From positions 4,091,605 to 4,155,604 of the forward strand of contig OX393561.1 in the NCBI GenBank assembly GCA_947652115.1: DNA of 64,000 nt, in the 5' to 3' direction. Within the stretch, counting starts at the first letter, position 1. Each line of letters begins with the position of its first letter. The notes under the pieces were generated by a model. That model saw only the letters and a program-made list of their open reading frames with translations, ran no database searches and had not been told where the DNA came from. The stretch is from Blastomussa wellsi (taxonomy: Eukaryota > Cnidaria > Anthozoa > Scleractinia > Plerogyridae). Positions 22,074 through 29,866 of the stretch are shown here, one piece after another. The position numbers and the translations under genes are program-made.

Positions 22074-24026
22074 TATTGCAAGTTATCACGGATTATCCAC
22101 TTGCCTCAGCGTGCAATCATCCATGTTCAGTATACAATATACGGTATCGGGGACAAAGAACCCAGGATTATTTGCTGGGTAAGCAGTCTCGTTGCCGGCA
22201 TGAAATGACACCTTCTTGCTTAGATTCCAGCCCCACGACTCTGAATTGGATCCTACCAGTGGAATGTAACCGAGGCACTGTAGGGGGGCTTGGGGCAGAG
22301 CGATTCCAATGACTGCGTGTGAGCCTCGCTCGTCTCGTTCCCAGGTGATCTCCCACACATGTCGACCCTGACTGTATCCTTTTTTTCCTGTTTAGGTTTC
22401 GAAATAATTTATAGCTGAATGTAACAAACCAACTGTCAGCATATCAGAAACTGTGCTTCATCAAGGGGCAGTATCACGCTATTTTTAGTACATCGAAAAT
22501 CCAAGGGACGTTTTTCGGTATTAAACGCTATCGTAATGTATATAGACTGCCAAGATCGAGATTGATGCCAACTTGAAAATGTCGGGCCAACGTTTTCAAG
22601 TTTTCCCATTGCATCTCATATGAAATCAGTACTAACACATTTTGCCTCATCCTTCTGTTCTGAATTCACTTGATGTTATAAAATTGGTGATTTAGAAACG
22701 GTCTGAGTATTGATGAGGCGTTAGAAGTTTAAATTTAGCTAATTCTGACCAAAAATCGTGATAAACTCCATGAATCTTTTCCCTTTCATGCTTGATTTCC
22801 AAATTTATCTACTGGAGCGTTTTCATAACGTCACGGCAGCCATGTTGGTTTTTCCAAAACAAAGAAACGGCGGACATATTCGGGGGTAGCCTGCGTTGAA
22901 GCCGGACGTGTCACATTTTCCGGCGGTTTTGTCCGTCTGCGAAGCAGGCTAATTCAGGGGCACTCAACGAAGAAACTACGACAGGATCAATTCTTTTACC
23001 CAAATGAATGAAAATATATGGTATGGCTGTGCTTGAGTGCTAATGGGAAAATCTATCTGTTCTTTTTTCCAGGAAATGAACCATAATTATTTTTCCCAGC
23101 CAGCAATTAGAACAAACAACAAAGGCGTGGAAATGGCACTGAAAACCGTTGAATCCATTGAAGCCCTCGTCCAGCAGTGTCTTCAGTCGCCCTTCCGAGT
23201 TCCAATCAGCCAGCGCAAAAATATTAGTTATGAAAAACATATACTGAAACATTTTGCCAGCCAGCACATGAATTGTCACTTGAATGAGTACACTTTAAAG
23301 TCAATGATGTAATGTAAACAAAGAATTTGAAGAAACGTTTAATTCTTGTAGATTAAAAGGTTTGCATTTTATATTTTTGTATAAGTTACCCAGAGCAGTG
23401 GAAAAGTGCGGGGATGTAACCTGCAGTATATTAAGTATTCAATTACCTAAACAAGGTTAGGAAACTAACTGAAAATGAAGGCACAGAGAGGGACACTGGG
23501 ATGAAAGATATGCTGGAAGTCCGTAAAATACCGCTTCCCTTGTGATTGGAATTAAGAAGTCGGTCCGCTATTGCAAGCGAGATTTGTTCCTTGCCTTTAC
23601 GCGGACGTCTTGCGGAACAGACTTCCGATCCAAAGGCCAGTCTAAAAATAACTTAAGTGGAAATGGAATATCCCAAAGTCTGGATGGGGAGTGTCCGCCC
23701 TCCATTTCCTCTTATTTTCTCTTGATCGCAACTTTTAAACTATTAAAACGGCAATATTTTTTCTTTCCACAGATTAGTTGTGTACCTCTTATGGCGTCTG
23801 TTGTAAGAGGTGACGGGAGTCTTCTGGCTGTCAACCTGTCACTCAAAACTCTGAACCTTGGAGAGCAATCCTCTGGATCCCACGCATGCGCGATCTGTTC
23901 AGGTGGCACGCTTGACTCCTCAGCTATCTCACGAAGAGCGTCAAGAACAGCGCGCTCAAAGAGAGAGTTTACTGGACTTGCTTGCATGCGTCGCTGGTGA
24001 AGAGGTATAGAGTTTTCAGCACCCAT
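2848..24026 (-). CDS. SPRY - NHR (neuralized) - armadillo-like - ART-like multidomain protein, 13 exons
   Basis: Spliced from 13 exons whose phases all join (23786-24026, 22105-22378, 21640-21773, 18147-18372, 16306-16573, 14994-15147, 14077-14498, 12493-12705, 11266-11653, 5995-6133, 5127-5242, 4090-4237, 2848-3061), giving about 978 residues. Order: MGAENS start with Gly2/Ser6 as in N-myristoylation signals; SPSB-like SPRY (about 45-215); Ser-Pro linker (228-258); NHR (269-432) with LEFPSTMT and GDRVGVMRKS; helical ARM-like region (about 440-770); C-x-C-x2-C-H motif (784-790); C-terminal domain (820-978) with FHGT, IFVSPSVRYSGH and EW...YGLLLKL, which resemble the H / YFA-SKS / E-Y...YLL signatures of PARP-type ADP-ribosyltransferases. 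SPRY and NHR domains usually recruit substrates or partners. No RING or SOCS box is visible. The start at 24026 is preferred; an in-frame ATG at 24071 would add 15 residues. Function is inferred only. Confidence 0.85.
3148..3331 (+). mobile_element. tRNA-headed SINE, copy in last intron
   Basis: The head resembles a tRNA, with A-box-like tagcctaacgattaatacg and B-box GAGTTCGAGCCC. A shared body follows (tgtgttcttgggcaagac, cacccaggggtataaatgg, cgggataagctctgg). At least three other copies and several fragments with the same body occur in the window. It lies in the intron between exons 12 and 13. Confidence 0.8.
4090..4237 (-). CDS. SPRY-NHR gene exon 12 (ART-like middle strand)
   Basis: Codes GDVALGGKKL, an EAGHYND acidic loop, and QIFVSPSVRYSGHNCYAKP. 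The latter resembles the (I/L)YFA...SKSxxY element of PARP-type catalytic domains, with Phe at the usual Tyr position. It is in frame with both neighbours. Confidence 0.82.
4459..5094 (+). other. Unassigned 211-codon open frame inside an intron
   Basis: An uninterrupted frame on the strand opposite the host gene, within the intron between exons 11 and 12. I recognise no domain. The 3' part (FDRVNCQPMAGN, then a Gly run from a G-rich stretch) overlaps a segment with inverted ...CATTTGACC / GGTCAAATGC... motifs typical of a transposon end. It is more likely a transposon remnant or chance frame than a gene. Confidence 0.25.
5127..5242 (-). CDS. SPRY-NHR gene exon 11 (ART-like HGT motif)
   Basis: Codes VFNKWHVAFHGTRVDSVNAI, then LECGDLLIPG. 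WHVAFHGT followed by a helix and a Gly resembles the first strand of PARP/ART folds, where the His and Gly contact NAD+. It ends in phase 1 before gtatgt. Confidence 0.82.
5840..5902 (+). repeat. SINE body fragment
   Basis: Matches the middle of the tRNA-headed SINE (ctctcatagtgcc, cacccaggtg, ggcggattaatgctgggg). The tRNA-like head and the tail are missing, so it is a truncated copy. Confidence 0.55.
5995..6133 (-). CDS. SPRY-NHR gene exon 10 (Cys/His motif)
   Basis: Codes DIFFDPKFDRCFCTECHAARGD, then YYTRGKPAKDYGIPIGWCRFGLK. The cluster C-F-C-T-E-C-H could bind a metal. The donor AAA|GTCAGT makes a phase-2 exit that joins exon 11 correctly. Confidence 0.8.
6194..6622. mobile_element. MITE with TTAAACC(C)TG...CACTAGCGACGG termini, long form
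   Basis: The left end ttaaaccctgtctttcacta and the right end agtgaaaaccaggtttaa are inverted copies with few mismatches. The interior holds several more inverted cassettes of ggagtcgyaagc and agtgaaaa, so it is built from repeated subunits. It is about 430 bp and non-coding, and related to the element at 2121-2303. It sits in the intron between exons 9 and 10. Confidence 0.75.
6650..9220. other. Intron interior, no gene recognised
   Basis: AT-rich sequence of the long intron 9. It contains a poly-C run near 7690-7705, a TTAA/AATT-rich low-complexity patch at 8570-8690, and stretches resembling old interspersed repeats (for example from 6655). No exon-like frame was found that would fit the flanking splice phases. 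Confidence 0.5.
8568..8690. repeat. TTAA-rich low-complexity repeat
   Basis: Runs of (aatt)n and (ttaatta)n, with the phrase ctgtcattaattaataattrtgcat occurring twice. Simple-sequence character is evident by eye. Confidence 0.7.
9221..9383. mobile_element. Foldback element with GGCACATGT termini
   Basis: The left arm starts TTAGGTTCGGCACATGTAA and the right arm ends TTACATGTGCCGAACCTAA. The arms stay complementary deep into the element (aggtcgacctgccg with cggcaaaagatcgac; ctattcga with tcgaatag). A further inverted copy, acatgtgccgaatcta, abuts the left end. It is a non-coding snap-back repeat in intron 9. Confidence 0.75.
9820..9930. repeat. Tandem units of the GGCACATGT foldback repeat
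   Basis: Two direct copies of TTCGGCACATGTRAAAGTTC followed by GACGTTTGAA, separated by a short spacer. They share the terminal unit of the foldback at 9221-9383, so the family occurs in both palindromic and direct arrangements within 700 bp. Confidence 0.7.
10351..10640. mobile_element. Long inverted-repeat (hairpin) MITE
   Basis: The left arm (about 10351-10475) and right arm (10515-10640) are near-perfect reverse complements over about 120 bp. They include cagagccgcttgtcc / ggacaagcggctctg, agccggctgggcctgtgcac and gtgtccccagagccacttgt. The spacer is only about 40 bp. The transcript could form a strong hairpin inside intron 9. A small related fragment may lie near 27705-27735. Confidence 0.82.
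11266..11653 (-). CDS. SPRY-NHR gene exon 9 (ARM-like repeats)
   Basis: Contains clear armadillo-type helices: DGLGNLVVNEKNMEVMLDR, VVPLLISLLTKGG and ECAANTLWIIAKAS. It ends in phase 1 (ATR-G) before gtaaga and splices across a roughly 5-kb repeat-filled intron. Confidence 0.85.
11961..12075. mobile_element. Short hairpin MITE with GAGACAGTGTTTCATC ends, copy A
   Basis: GAGACAGTGTTTCATCACAT at the left is inverted at the right as GATGAAACACTGTCTC, followed by tcgtgtttgatatatta. Related copies lie at 42471-42532 and 43197-43325. It is non-coding, about 115 bp, in intron 8. Confidence 0.75.
12155..12283 (+). repeat. SINE 3' fragment
   Basis: Carries only the distal SINE body: catctaggggggagtaggaa, cgcttcatgctaaggaaacc and gggataagcc...cagactttgcc. 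The tRNA-like head is absent. Confidence 0.65.
12493..12705 (-). CDS. SPRY-NHR gene exon 8 (ARM-like repeats)
   Basis: Seventy-one codons, phase 0 at both ends. SSAINILHNCSKASENRQ and EIVVSALLTLAYITSDDQ look like armadillo helices. The donor is gtaagt. Confidence 0.82.
12761..13171 (-). pseudogene. Possible HARBI1-type transposase N-terminal fragment
   Basis: An open frame starting MAAEDAVIIAAIFLLHNESK resembles the start of cnidarian HARBI1-like nucleases, which open with an acidic stretch and an alternating Ala/Leu helix. No downstream RNase-H-like catalytic region follows, and the later sequence is not recognisable. It lies in intron 7, antisense to nothing. This rests on a short similarity from memory, so confidence is low. 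Confidence 0.28.
13411..13755. mobile_element. TTTACG-rich MITE, copy 1
   Basis: The ends are inverted: gcacagcatgaaaag at left, ctcgtttttcgtgca at right. The interior repeats gtaaa, tttacg and agcttgcg motifs. The whole element recurs at 32818-33140 with the same order of internal blocks. It is non-coding, in intron 7. Confidence 0.78.
14077..14498 (-). CDS. SPRY-NHR gene exon 7 (helical, ARM-like region)
   Basis: Joins in frame through an acidic spacer (SSNQDEVDS). The remainder is predicted helical by composition (NILKEAAFSDMQSVIRKVAND, then HLTVFLRRLMDLGM and SVFWNYADASLKMARDLG), consistent with the opening of an armadillo/HEAT-type solenoid. The donor is gtaagt. Confidence 0.8.
14994..15147 (-). 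CDS. SPRY-NHR gene exon 6 (NHR end)
   Basis: Begins VGDRVGVMRKSDNSLHFFINGLD and continues VLYGVVDVFGQAEEI, the classic C-terminal half of an NHR domain. It ends in phase 1 before gtttgt. Confidence 0.87.
15495..16275. mobile_element. DNA element with about 70-bp terminal inverted repeats
   Basis: The left end (about 15500-15585) contains cctcggagacctagcggcag and gagggaaagttgaaactg. The right end (about 16195-16275) carries their reverse complements, cagtttcaactttctctcg and ctctgagtctccgaggatg. The interior has short frames only. It fills most of intron 5, ending about 30 bp from exon 5. Family not identified. Confidence 0.72.
16306..16573 (-). CDS. SPRY-NHR gene exon 5 (NHR core)
   Basis: Contains the central NHR strands: HFNHGVVLTSQPL, LFEVRLDSKVPKWYGSLDIG and ENLEFPSTMT, characteristic of neuralized homology repeats. 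It is in phase with exon 4 (RI-D-ALQHF) and exon 6 (SLT-VGDRVG). Confidence 0.88.
16862..16970. repeat. Perfect-type palindromic repeat
   Basis: AACAATTATTCCTC at left is inverted as GAGGAATAATTGTT at right. Inside, ctctgagtcaatagccca pairs with tgggctattgactcagag around a short loop. It is a roughly 109-bp hairpin, possibly the 3' part of a longer repeat starting near 16660. Confidence 0.75.
16998..17195 (+). mobile_element. tRNA-headed SINE, intron 4 copy
   Basis: The A-box-like tggtctaatggttagtgcg, B-box GGGTTCGAGCCC and ttgtgttcttgggcaagaca body are all present. The central body is shortened compared with the copy at 38037. Confidence 0.8.
17200..18146. other. Intron 4 interior, nothing recognised
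   Basis: AT-rich intronic sequence between the SINE at 16998 and exon 4. It includes repeated taactcc / ggagtta motifs near 17580-17690, which may be a small decayed repeat. No coding evidence. Confidence 0.5.
18147..18372 (-). CDS. SPRY-NHR gene exon 4 (Ser-Pro linker, NHR start)
   Basis: Joins exon 3 in frame (LGRG-ETFLAQLQQEK). A linker follows with repeated SPP/QSP motifs (about residues 230-253), possible proline-directed phosphorylation or SH3-type sites. The NHR then begins at YKFHHSCGDNI. The donor is GA|GTAAGA. Confidence 0.83.
18373..19884. other. Intron 3 interior, nothing recognised
   Basis: No frame with domain similarity and no clear tRNA or structured RNA. Short inverted motifs occur but none bounds an obvious element. 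Confidence 0.45.
19885..20355. mobile_element. Non-autonomous DNA transposon with 17-bp perfect TIRs
   Basis: The left end AGAGGGGGGTGAATAGG (19885-19901) is the exact reverse complement of the right end (20339-20355). The flanking AACA on both sides (19881-19884, 20356-20359) looks like a target-site duplication. The 471-bp interior repeats cggatt near both ends. Its longest frame, about 107 codons, has no recognisable domain. Located in intron 3. Confidence 0.78.
20587..20879 (+). pseudogene. THAP-like zinc finger fragment
   Basis: The frame opens at ATG in a strong context (gccATGG) and reads WTRFARIHQQDFVPNKSC, then LSSAHFDNTCFEHKPGF. This follows the THAP pattern W...F.P.....C.x.HF...C. 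The N-terminal C-x2-4-C pair is missing, and the Cys of the C-x2-H ligand is replaced by Ser. It is therefore a degenerate THAP domain, probably from a P-element-like transposon or a decayed gene. A possible donor (AGA|GTAAGT) follows at 20874. It lies antisense within intron 3. Confidence 0.4.
21640..21773 (-). CDS. SPRY-NHR gene exon 3 (SPRY end)
   Basis: The acceptor ctctcag precedes the C-terminal SPRY strands: TLSFATKDTYLGLAF, then SAVYGNCDIKLKYL, matching the SPSB pattern of a conserved LGLAF-like strand followed by AVYG. It ends in phase 1 at G|GTGAGT. Confidence 0.85.
22033..22073. repeat. (TTA)n microsatellite
   Basis: About 13 uninterrupted TTA/ATT triplets, immediately 3' of SPRY exon 2 on the host-gene strand. 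Confidence 0.9.
22105..22378 (-). CDS. SPRY-NHR gene exon 2 (SPRY core)
   Basis: Joins exon 1 in phase 1 (RG-YSQGRHVWEITW). It contains RGSHAVIGIA, LVGSNSESWGWNL and FFVPDTVYCILNMDD, all typical SPRY/SPSB strands. The exon ends at AG|GCAAGT, so the following intron is of GC-AG type; a frame-preserving join to exon 3 supports this. Confidence 0.85.
22379..23785. other. Intron 1, nothing gene-like recognised
   Basis: Contains short open frames (for example around 23037-23312 on the plus strand) without recognisable domains. A tagcctgc...gcaggcta inverted motif near 22886-22952 may be a small foldback repeat. Confidence 0.45.
23786..24026 (-). CDS. SPRY-NHR gene exon 1 (start, SPRY beginning)
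   Basis: Codes residues 1-80 plus one base. It begins MGAENSIP, with Gly2 and Ser6 as in N-myristoylation signals, in a good context (aaATGG). It then runs through an amphipathic stretch to AHAWDPEDCS and TDAIRG, the N-terminal signature of SPSB-type SPRY domains. The donor is G|GTACAC. Confidence 0.82.
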
Positions 24027-25814
24027 TTCTAGGGAGCAAATAATAGCATGGCTGTTAAATATCGAGACCATTTTTGCAATACCGGTTCAATAGTAATCCG
24101 CATCTGATTTCATTTGGATAGTTTAAAAAATGTTGTAATACATAGAAACCGGAGAGTTGGGGGGGGGGGGGGGGAGGACGAGGTACTTCTACATGTATGT
24201 ATTCTGAAAAATCGTATGTTTTTTGGTTTTTCGAATTTCGAATTTTTTGTTTGGAAAGTGATTTCACAGCAAGGAACGTAATCCAAGTTTAAAAATACAA
24301 TCTGACCCCATCCATGGAAACTCTTTCTTTAAAGAACAGTCAAACACTTCTATATTCCTTTTGGGGTTGATCTATTGTTTTACCCAGTAATGACAGTAAT
24401 TATACATATTCTTGTCGCTTTCATTTTGACTCGATAATGACGTTAGCTAAAAGTCGTCGCTTTTTATACAAAATTTTGTTATGCTTTTGAAAAAGATTTT
24501 ATCAGTTGTTTATTGCCATATGTTTTGAAAAATCGCCTCTAATTTTTTAATAGTTAAACGGGTAATGCAGTTTAATACCATATATCTCCAAAGGAAGAAA
24601 TGCGTTAAGGTGGTCTTCCACATAAAAATGACTTTTTTTTATAAAACAACGTTCTGGGACAGTTTTGGTACCGTGTTAAAGGTACCTGACTTCAAAAATG
24701 GGCTTTTTCGGGTCACGTGCCAATCTAGTTAATGAATAATTAACCCCTAAACTTTTAAAGGGGCTTTCATCACAAAAACGATGAATGGATGGATGGCTCG
24801 AGAAGCATGGAATTAAGTTTATTCTGTTCCTTAGTAAGTTGTCCGTGCCATGAACCTCAAAACAGAGTTAGTAAATTTTTTCTTGAAAATGAGAAAAAAA
24901 TTGAAAATTATAACTAATATGAGTTAATATTAACCAAATAGTGCGGCAGGAATGTGTTCTTTACCAGCCCTGCAAATTTGAGAATATATCCTTTTTGAGA
25001 TATTGGTCATCTGGCGTTTTTCGCTATTTGAGAAATGAAGCTTTAAAGTTCTACTTATGCCTTAATTTTAGCCGTACAAAGAAGGGGGGAGGGGGTGATG
25101 ACATTGGAAGCGCAGGGGGGATTGAATAGACCTCTTCAGCTTCGTTTGTTTGTTGTCCCATTTCATACCGTCACCGTTGAGAATTGCTGCTTTCAAATTA
25201 AAAAAAAAATACACGTGAAAATGAATCAATAATTTGCAGATAAACGAAGGAAAAATTCTCTAGAGAGTGTCACATGATCTGAAATAGGCAATTTACATAC
25301 GAAGCTAATGAGGTCTATTGCAGGGAGCTACATAAATGTTGCATGCACGACCCAAATAGACGCCATTCATTGAAATGGTAGGCAAGCATAATAGGCGTGT
25401 AAAATAGAAATGGAACGAATGTTCAATACAATGATTGCAGATCACGCATTCTAAAAGACGTTAAATCTTTCCAGGTAAGTATAACTGAACTACGTTGAAT
25501 TGAATTTACTTTGTAAGCACTTTGTTCCATGTAAAAAATCGTTGCTATGGGCGTTGCTATGCTAAAATACAGCTACCGGTGTGCAGATTTCTTACGTTAA
25601 ACATAAGAGCAAAATCAGTTGAAAATAAGTTTCACAAAAGCTTAGAGATTTCAAGTGTTGCAGTTTCCAAAAAAAAAATGTTTTTAAGCCACTACCACAC
25701 CTTCCCTTCAAAAAAGCAAAATACCCTCTATGTGAATAAAGTACACTCGATATGAATGTATTTTATTTATTTATTTACGTCTTTAAATTTTATTTTGTAA
25801 TGTGATTGTGTAGT
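24027..25814. other. Intergenic region 5' of the SPRY-NHR gene
   Basis: Upstream side of the SPRY-NHR gene. Poly-G run near 24161-24177. AT-rich, with no recognisable gene. Any promoter is not identifiable from sequence alone. Confidence 0.45.
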
Positions 25815-26265
25815 AAATTCCCCGGTGGGGGAGGGTACACCCATATATGTGCCGCGGGATAGGGCATGGTTTTTCGAGGTTCTCTTTCCTTATAAATGGG
25901 GTATTTTTGCTTCTTTTGGTATTCTTCACGGTTTGATCCTCAGATAGGGTACCAAAATTGTATTATTTGGCTACTTTGCAATTTAGTGCGTAAACAACAC
26001 GCTAAACGAAAGAGAAACGGTCTGTCAAACTGAAAACATTACGGAACGATAAAAAGTTGACCCGCTTTTTTCTTAGTTTTTCTTTTTTCCTTGAAAAGGT
26101 TGTCATTTCTTGAGTGTGGACATCAAATAGTGTATCAAATTCCATTTACTTTATCCTTAAATAGGCTCAGGGTTTAAGAATCTTAGCGTCACACACCTAT
26201 CCAATTTTAAGGGAGTACCCCCTCCTCCCCCCTCCCGGGGGAGCAAATCATTGCTGGACTGGGTG
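25815..26265. repeat. Interspersed repeat with GGTGGGGGAGGGTAC...ACCCCCTCC ends
   Basis: The block starts gtgggggagggtacacccat and ends gggagtaccccctcctcccc, so the ends are roughly inverted. The interior has no coding frame. The gggtatttttgcttctttt style is typical of a dispersed non-autonomous element. Limits are approximate. Confidence 0.45.
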
Positions 26266-28765
26266 AATTATTTAAGCCCAATCACATCTTACAACACTGC
26301 TGGCGACATCAACTGTGTGTACATAAATTAAAGAGCGATCCTTGAATAAAGTTAACATATCCTAATGTATGCTGGTTCTTACAGTGACCTTTTCCTAGCC
26401 AGGGTTGGGTTATTTATTCAGAACACATCGGACGGTACAGCTATAATAATTTCTCAATAATTTTCCAGAATCACGTTAGATATGGCTTGATTCGATTCGC
26501 ATCACATCCAACTGGCGGAGTACTCCTGCGCTCCCCACCACCCCCTCCCCTCCCCCTCCCACCCCGCCCCAGTGCTTGGTCATGCCGTCTGACTATCAAA
26601 TCACTTGTGACAATGGTCAGCAGTTTCCGAGCAAACCTTTGAAACCTTAACAATGATGCTATAACTAACGTAGAGAAGCAAAAAAACCAGCTTATAACAG
26701 ATACCAAAGGTGTAAGTAAGAGTGCTTATAAAGGTTGAGCTGATCACACACGAATCGAAACTTTTGACTGTTTGTGCAAGTTTCTGTTTCGCGCCGAGCG
26801 TGACATGACGCATTGTAAACATCCGGTTTTTCCAAGGAAGCTCGCAAACAATCCTAATTATATTTATTATTTAAAAATATCATGATATATAGAAGAAAGT
26901 ATGATTTTATCGCTTTCTTAAATTATTCAATTTCAACCTAAAATACTACAAATGTGGAAAGTGAGAATTATGGGATCATTCATGTCATTGAGGTAACGAG
27001 CGTGCCGAGTGCGACGCCAAATCGATCTAAAAATCATTTCCCTGTCAAATGCTGCTTTATAACAAAAGAAAATATTAATCTCCTTACGTTCCTTGAAAGG
27101 TCGTGTTGCATTTTGAACCAGAGCGAAATACATTATATGTTACTTAAATAGAAAGGTTTTGCTACTCAGTGAAATTAAAACGTCGGGGATGTCATATTAT
27201 TACTCGATTAAACTAGGGTGCAAGATACTGACAGAACGCAATAACCATATTCGGACCACAAAAATATTAAACATTGGGGTGGGACAACGAAGCAGTCTTG
27301 AAAGTCATGTCGACGAAACTTCAACATTGAACGAAGGCGCAAAGTACAGCAAGTTACTTAATTTTACTGCATTGCTTGCAATTATGGCACTTACCTATTT
27401 TAAATCTTTCAGGCTTCAAAGTTTCATTTGTGAGTCCAAATTTACATTCTGGTTGATGAAAACGAAAGTGATCTGCGTTACGGTAGTTACTTCCGGGCTT
27501 TGTGGAACCCAGATCTTCCCAATAAAATGAACCGGTAAGGAATGGTAACCAAGCTCAAGCCAATGCAACCGGGAGGAAGGAAGTAAATCACTGCAAGGCT
27601 GATACTGCGTTTAAAAGTTGACTTTGCGAGACAACAACTCGATAGAAACGGATAAAGCAGGGTTGCAACCGTGGACCGTGGACAGCTGTTTCGTCATTCT
27701 CCTTCCCAAGGCCACTTGTCCCTCTTAGCCTGCTGAAGAGGGGAAGATACTGGAGAAACTACAACTACATTTTCTCACTCGCCGGAACATTTCTTTGATC
27801 GCCCAACTAACAAAACTTCCAAGTTCGTTTTGAGCCAAAATAATTAATCCTTCGGTCCAAAGACAAGCTTTTCATTTTACTTTAGCGATAGTAGCGTCCA
27901 TAGTTTGATGATCATTTAATTTTCTCCCTGCAAAAAATAAAATGCCTATAAATTAACACAAGTAGTAATCAAAGATTAGGAGTGCATTCGACGGCTTTGA
28001 TTCACTTGGCTTCATTTTGACTTGCTTTCCCGAAATTCAATCTTTCTTTAATGCTGAACTCAACATTTTTAAATATCAGCATAAAACTTTTAACATAACT
28101 GTAGTTTATAAACATGATTCTTCCGATTTATTCATACAAATCAGAAGCCTATCATGGTTTGAATTTTTTGCCTTGCGTGACACCGCTATTCACGAATAAC
28201 AAAAATGCAGTCAGCGTATTTGAAACCGGAGACTGTGGAACCGATTAATTGCCAGCCAAAACATTAAAAATTCGGCAAGTAGTAGCAGTAACCAAATAAC
28301 CACAAACCTCAAGACGAGAATGACAAAATAATATCATTTCTTTGTCGCCCAACAAATGTAAACAAATCAACGCAGAAAACGACCGGAACACATGCAGGCT
28401 AAAATGCAAACATTAAATTCACGATTACAAAGACTGTCACGGCGCTGATCGAAGTCTGCTGTTATATATTCGCACCAGAAGTTGTACAATCTTCGCTATA
28501 AGGTTCTTATTGGATAACAATAAGGCTGATTTGAACAGTAGAGCTTGGGCTTCATTGACTCCTTGTTCGTGTACCGGACAGGACGTAAAACAAAAGAAAC
28601 AAACAATGGGAAACAATGCTGCCCAAACTAAAGAATCGAGAACAAAGATAAAACAATGTATAACATTTGCATACGGTATCGATACGGTACACGGAGTAAG
28701 ACCCGCTTCATTCGTCGAATTTCCTTCCAGAAAAGCGAAGCTATAAAAGTACTCGATGCAAGTTA
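26266..28765. other. Intergenic region, no gene recognised
   Basis: A C/T-rich tract lies near 26535-26572. Several open frames of 60-123 codons occur on both strands but carry no domain signature or coding-like bias. Small repeat relics such as ccacttgtccctcttagcc near 27710 resemble the hairpin element at 10351. Confidence 0.45.
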
Positions 28766-29540
28766 AAACGGCGAGGACGACGCCTGGTTAAAAAATGAAT
28801 TTATATTTTCCGTAGGAAATGGTCTCGGGTACCCGAGACAACCCTCCCCCCGAGTGTTTAAATGACAAAAAATTGTCCCTGGCGGCTGAGTTATTATTAA
28901 TAAAGTATTTAAATATGCAAGTCGCCAGTTATCCTTCTTCCTTTGAATTTATTTCGTTCATTCGTTCACTGGAGGCCTTGCTGGGTTAAATTTTATTTAT
29001 TTATCGCAAATTTGTGCTAAAAAAACCTGAAATCCGGACATTACGTTAAACTCGCCACATCGCGAGTTGCCTCGGGTAGGCGAGCCAAAGTGTTTATATG
29101 AGAAAAAGTTGTCCCGCTTGCCAGGGTTACCCTACGTGCCGGGACGAGACAACTCGCCTACCCGAGTTGTCTCGTCCCCCGAGACAACTCGGGTAGGATC
29201 ATGTAAACGGTTGGTAGAATTTTTCAACGTTAAAGTGAAAAGTTAGCTCGGGTACCCGAGACCATATAAATGGGGCCTCACAATTGCCTTCATGTATTCG
29301 GTACTGCATCTGTCCCTTTAAAACATAAATATAGTAGAAAATATAAGGACGGCGTTTATTTTCAAATTATAAACCGGAAACTTAGGCGTCGAGGTTCCCT
29401 CCAAAGTACTCAGAATTTGGTCATTTCACGTTGTTTTTTGCAGAGGACGGCAAAGAAATGTACAAAGAATTTTATAAACGGGCGTGCAGAGCTAAATATT
29501 TTGTTTAGTGACGTTTTCATTGACGTTGCCATCGTGCTCC
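28766..29540 (-). mobile_element. AAGCAAACCACGAC-type MITE, copy interrupted by a nested insertion
   Basis: In reverse orientation this segment follows the elements at 41056-41390 and 56588-56945: gacgacgcctggtta at 28777 and gtttagtgacgttttcattg near 29503 match their right and left parts. The internal alignment breaks at about 28820 and resumes at 29264, exactly at the ends of the nested element described separately. Confidence 0.65.
28821..29263. mobile_element. Nested element with GGTCTCGGGTACCCGAG termini
   Basis: Both ends carry GGTCTCGGGTACCCGAGAC-type sequence; the core ctcgggtacccgag is itself palindromic. The interior repeats gagacaact, gcctacccgag and similar motifs. It splits the surrounding MITE, so it inserted later. 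No coding frame; non-autonomous. Confidence 0.7.
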
Positions 29541-29683
29541 CTTCTGTAGTTGTCGACCAGAGGAATTTAAAACACGCGGCTCGTTTAAAATCGAACGTAG
29601 ACCGGACGGAAATCAAGCCTAATCAACACCCGCGTCACATGAACATCTCGTGAACTATTTTCTTTGGTCTGCAGTCTGGCACA

Positions 29684-29866
29684 ATGAGCTGCATTTACGG
29701 AATATGTTTTTTCCTTCTCTTTGGTCAAGCATCGCTCTTAAGTGGGAATACATTTTCTGATCAACTGTTAGATGACATCCAATTGGAAAGGTACGAGTGT
29801 AATAACAACTGTACGGATGACTTGAACGCGAGTGGTGTACTGCCACCTTGGCAATCCTGTTTGAAG
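29684..29866 (+). CDS. CA-like gene exon 1 (signal peptide)
   Basis: ATG followed by CIYGICFFLLFGQASLLSG, a clear signal peptide. Then an acidic region with possible N-glycosylation sites (NCT, NAS), ending WQSCLK. The donor gtgagg leaves phase 0, which fits exon 2. Confidence 0.75.

Noticed and set aside
23542..24000. 152-codon plus-strand frame
   Set aside because: It is antisense to exon 1 of the SPRY-NHR gene, which has clear SPRY similarity and matching splice phase.
27159..27530. 123-codon plus-strand frame in the intergenic region
   Set aside because: No recognisable domain and no coding-like features beyond length.
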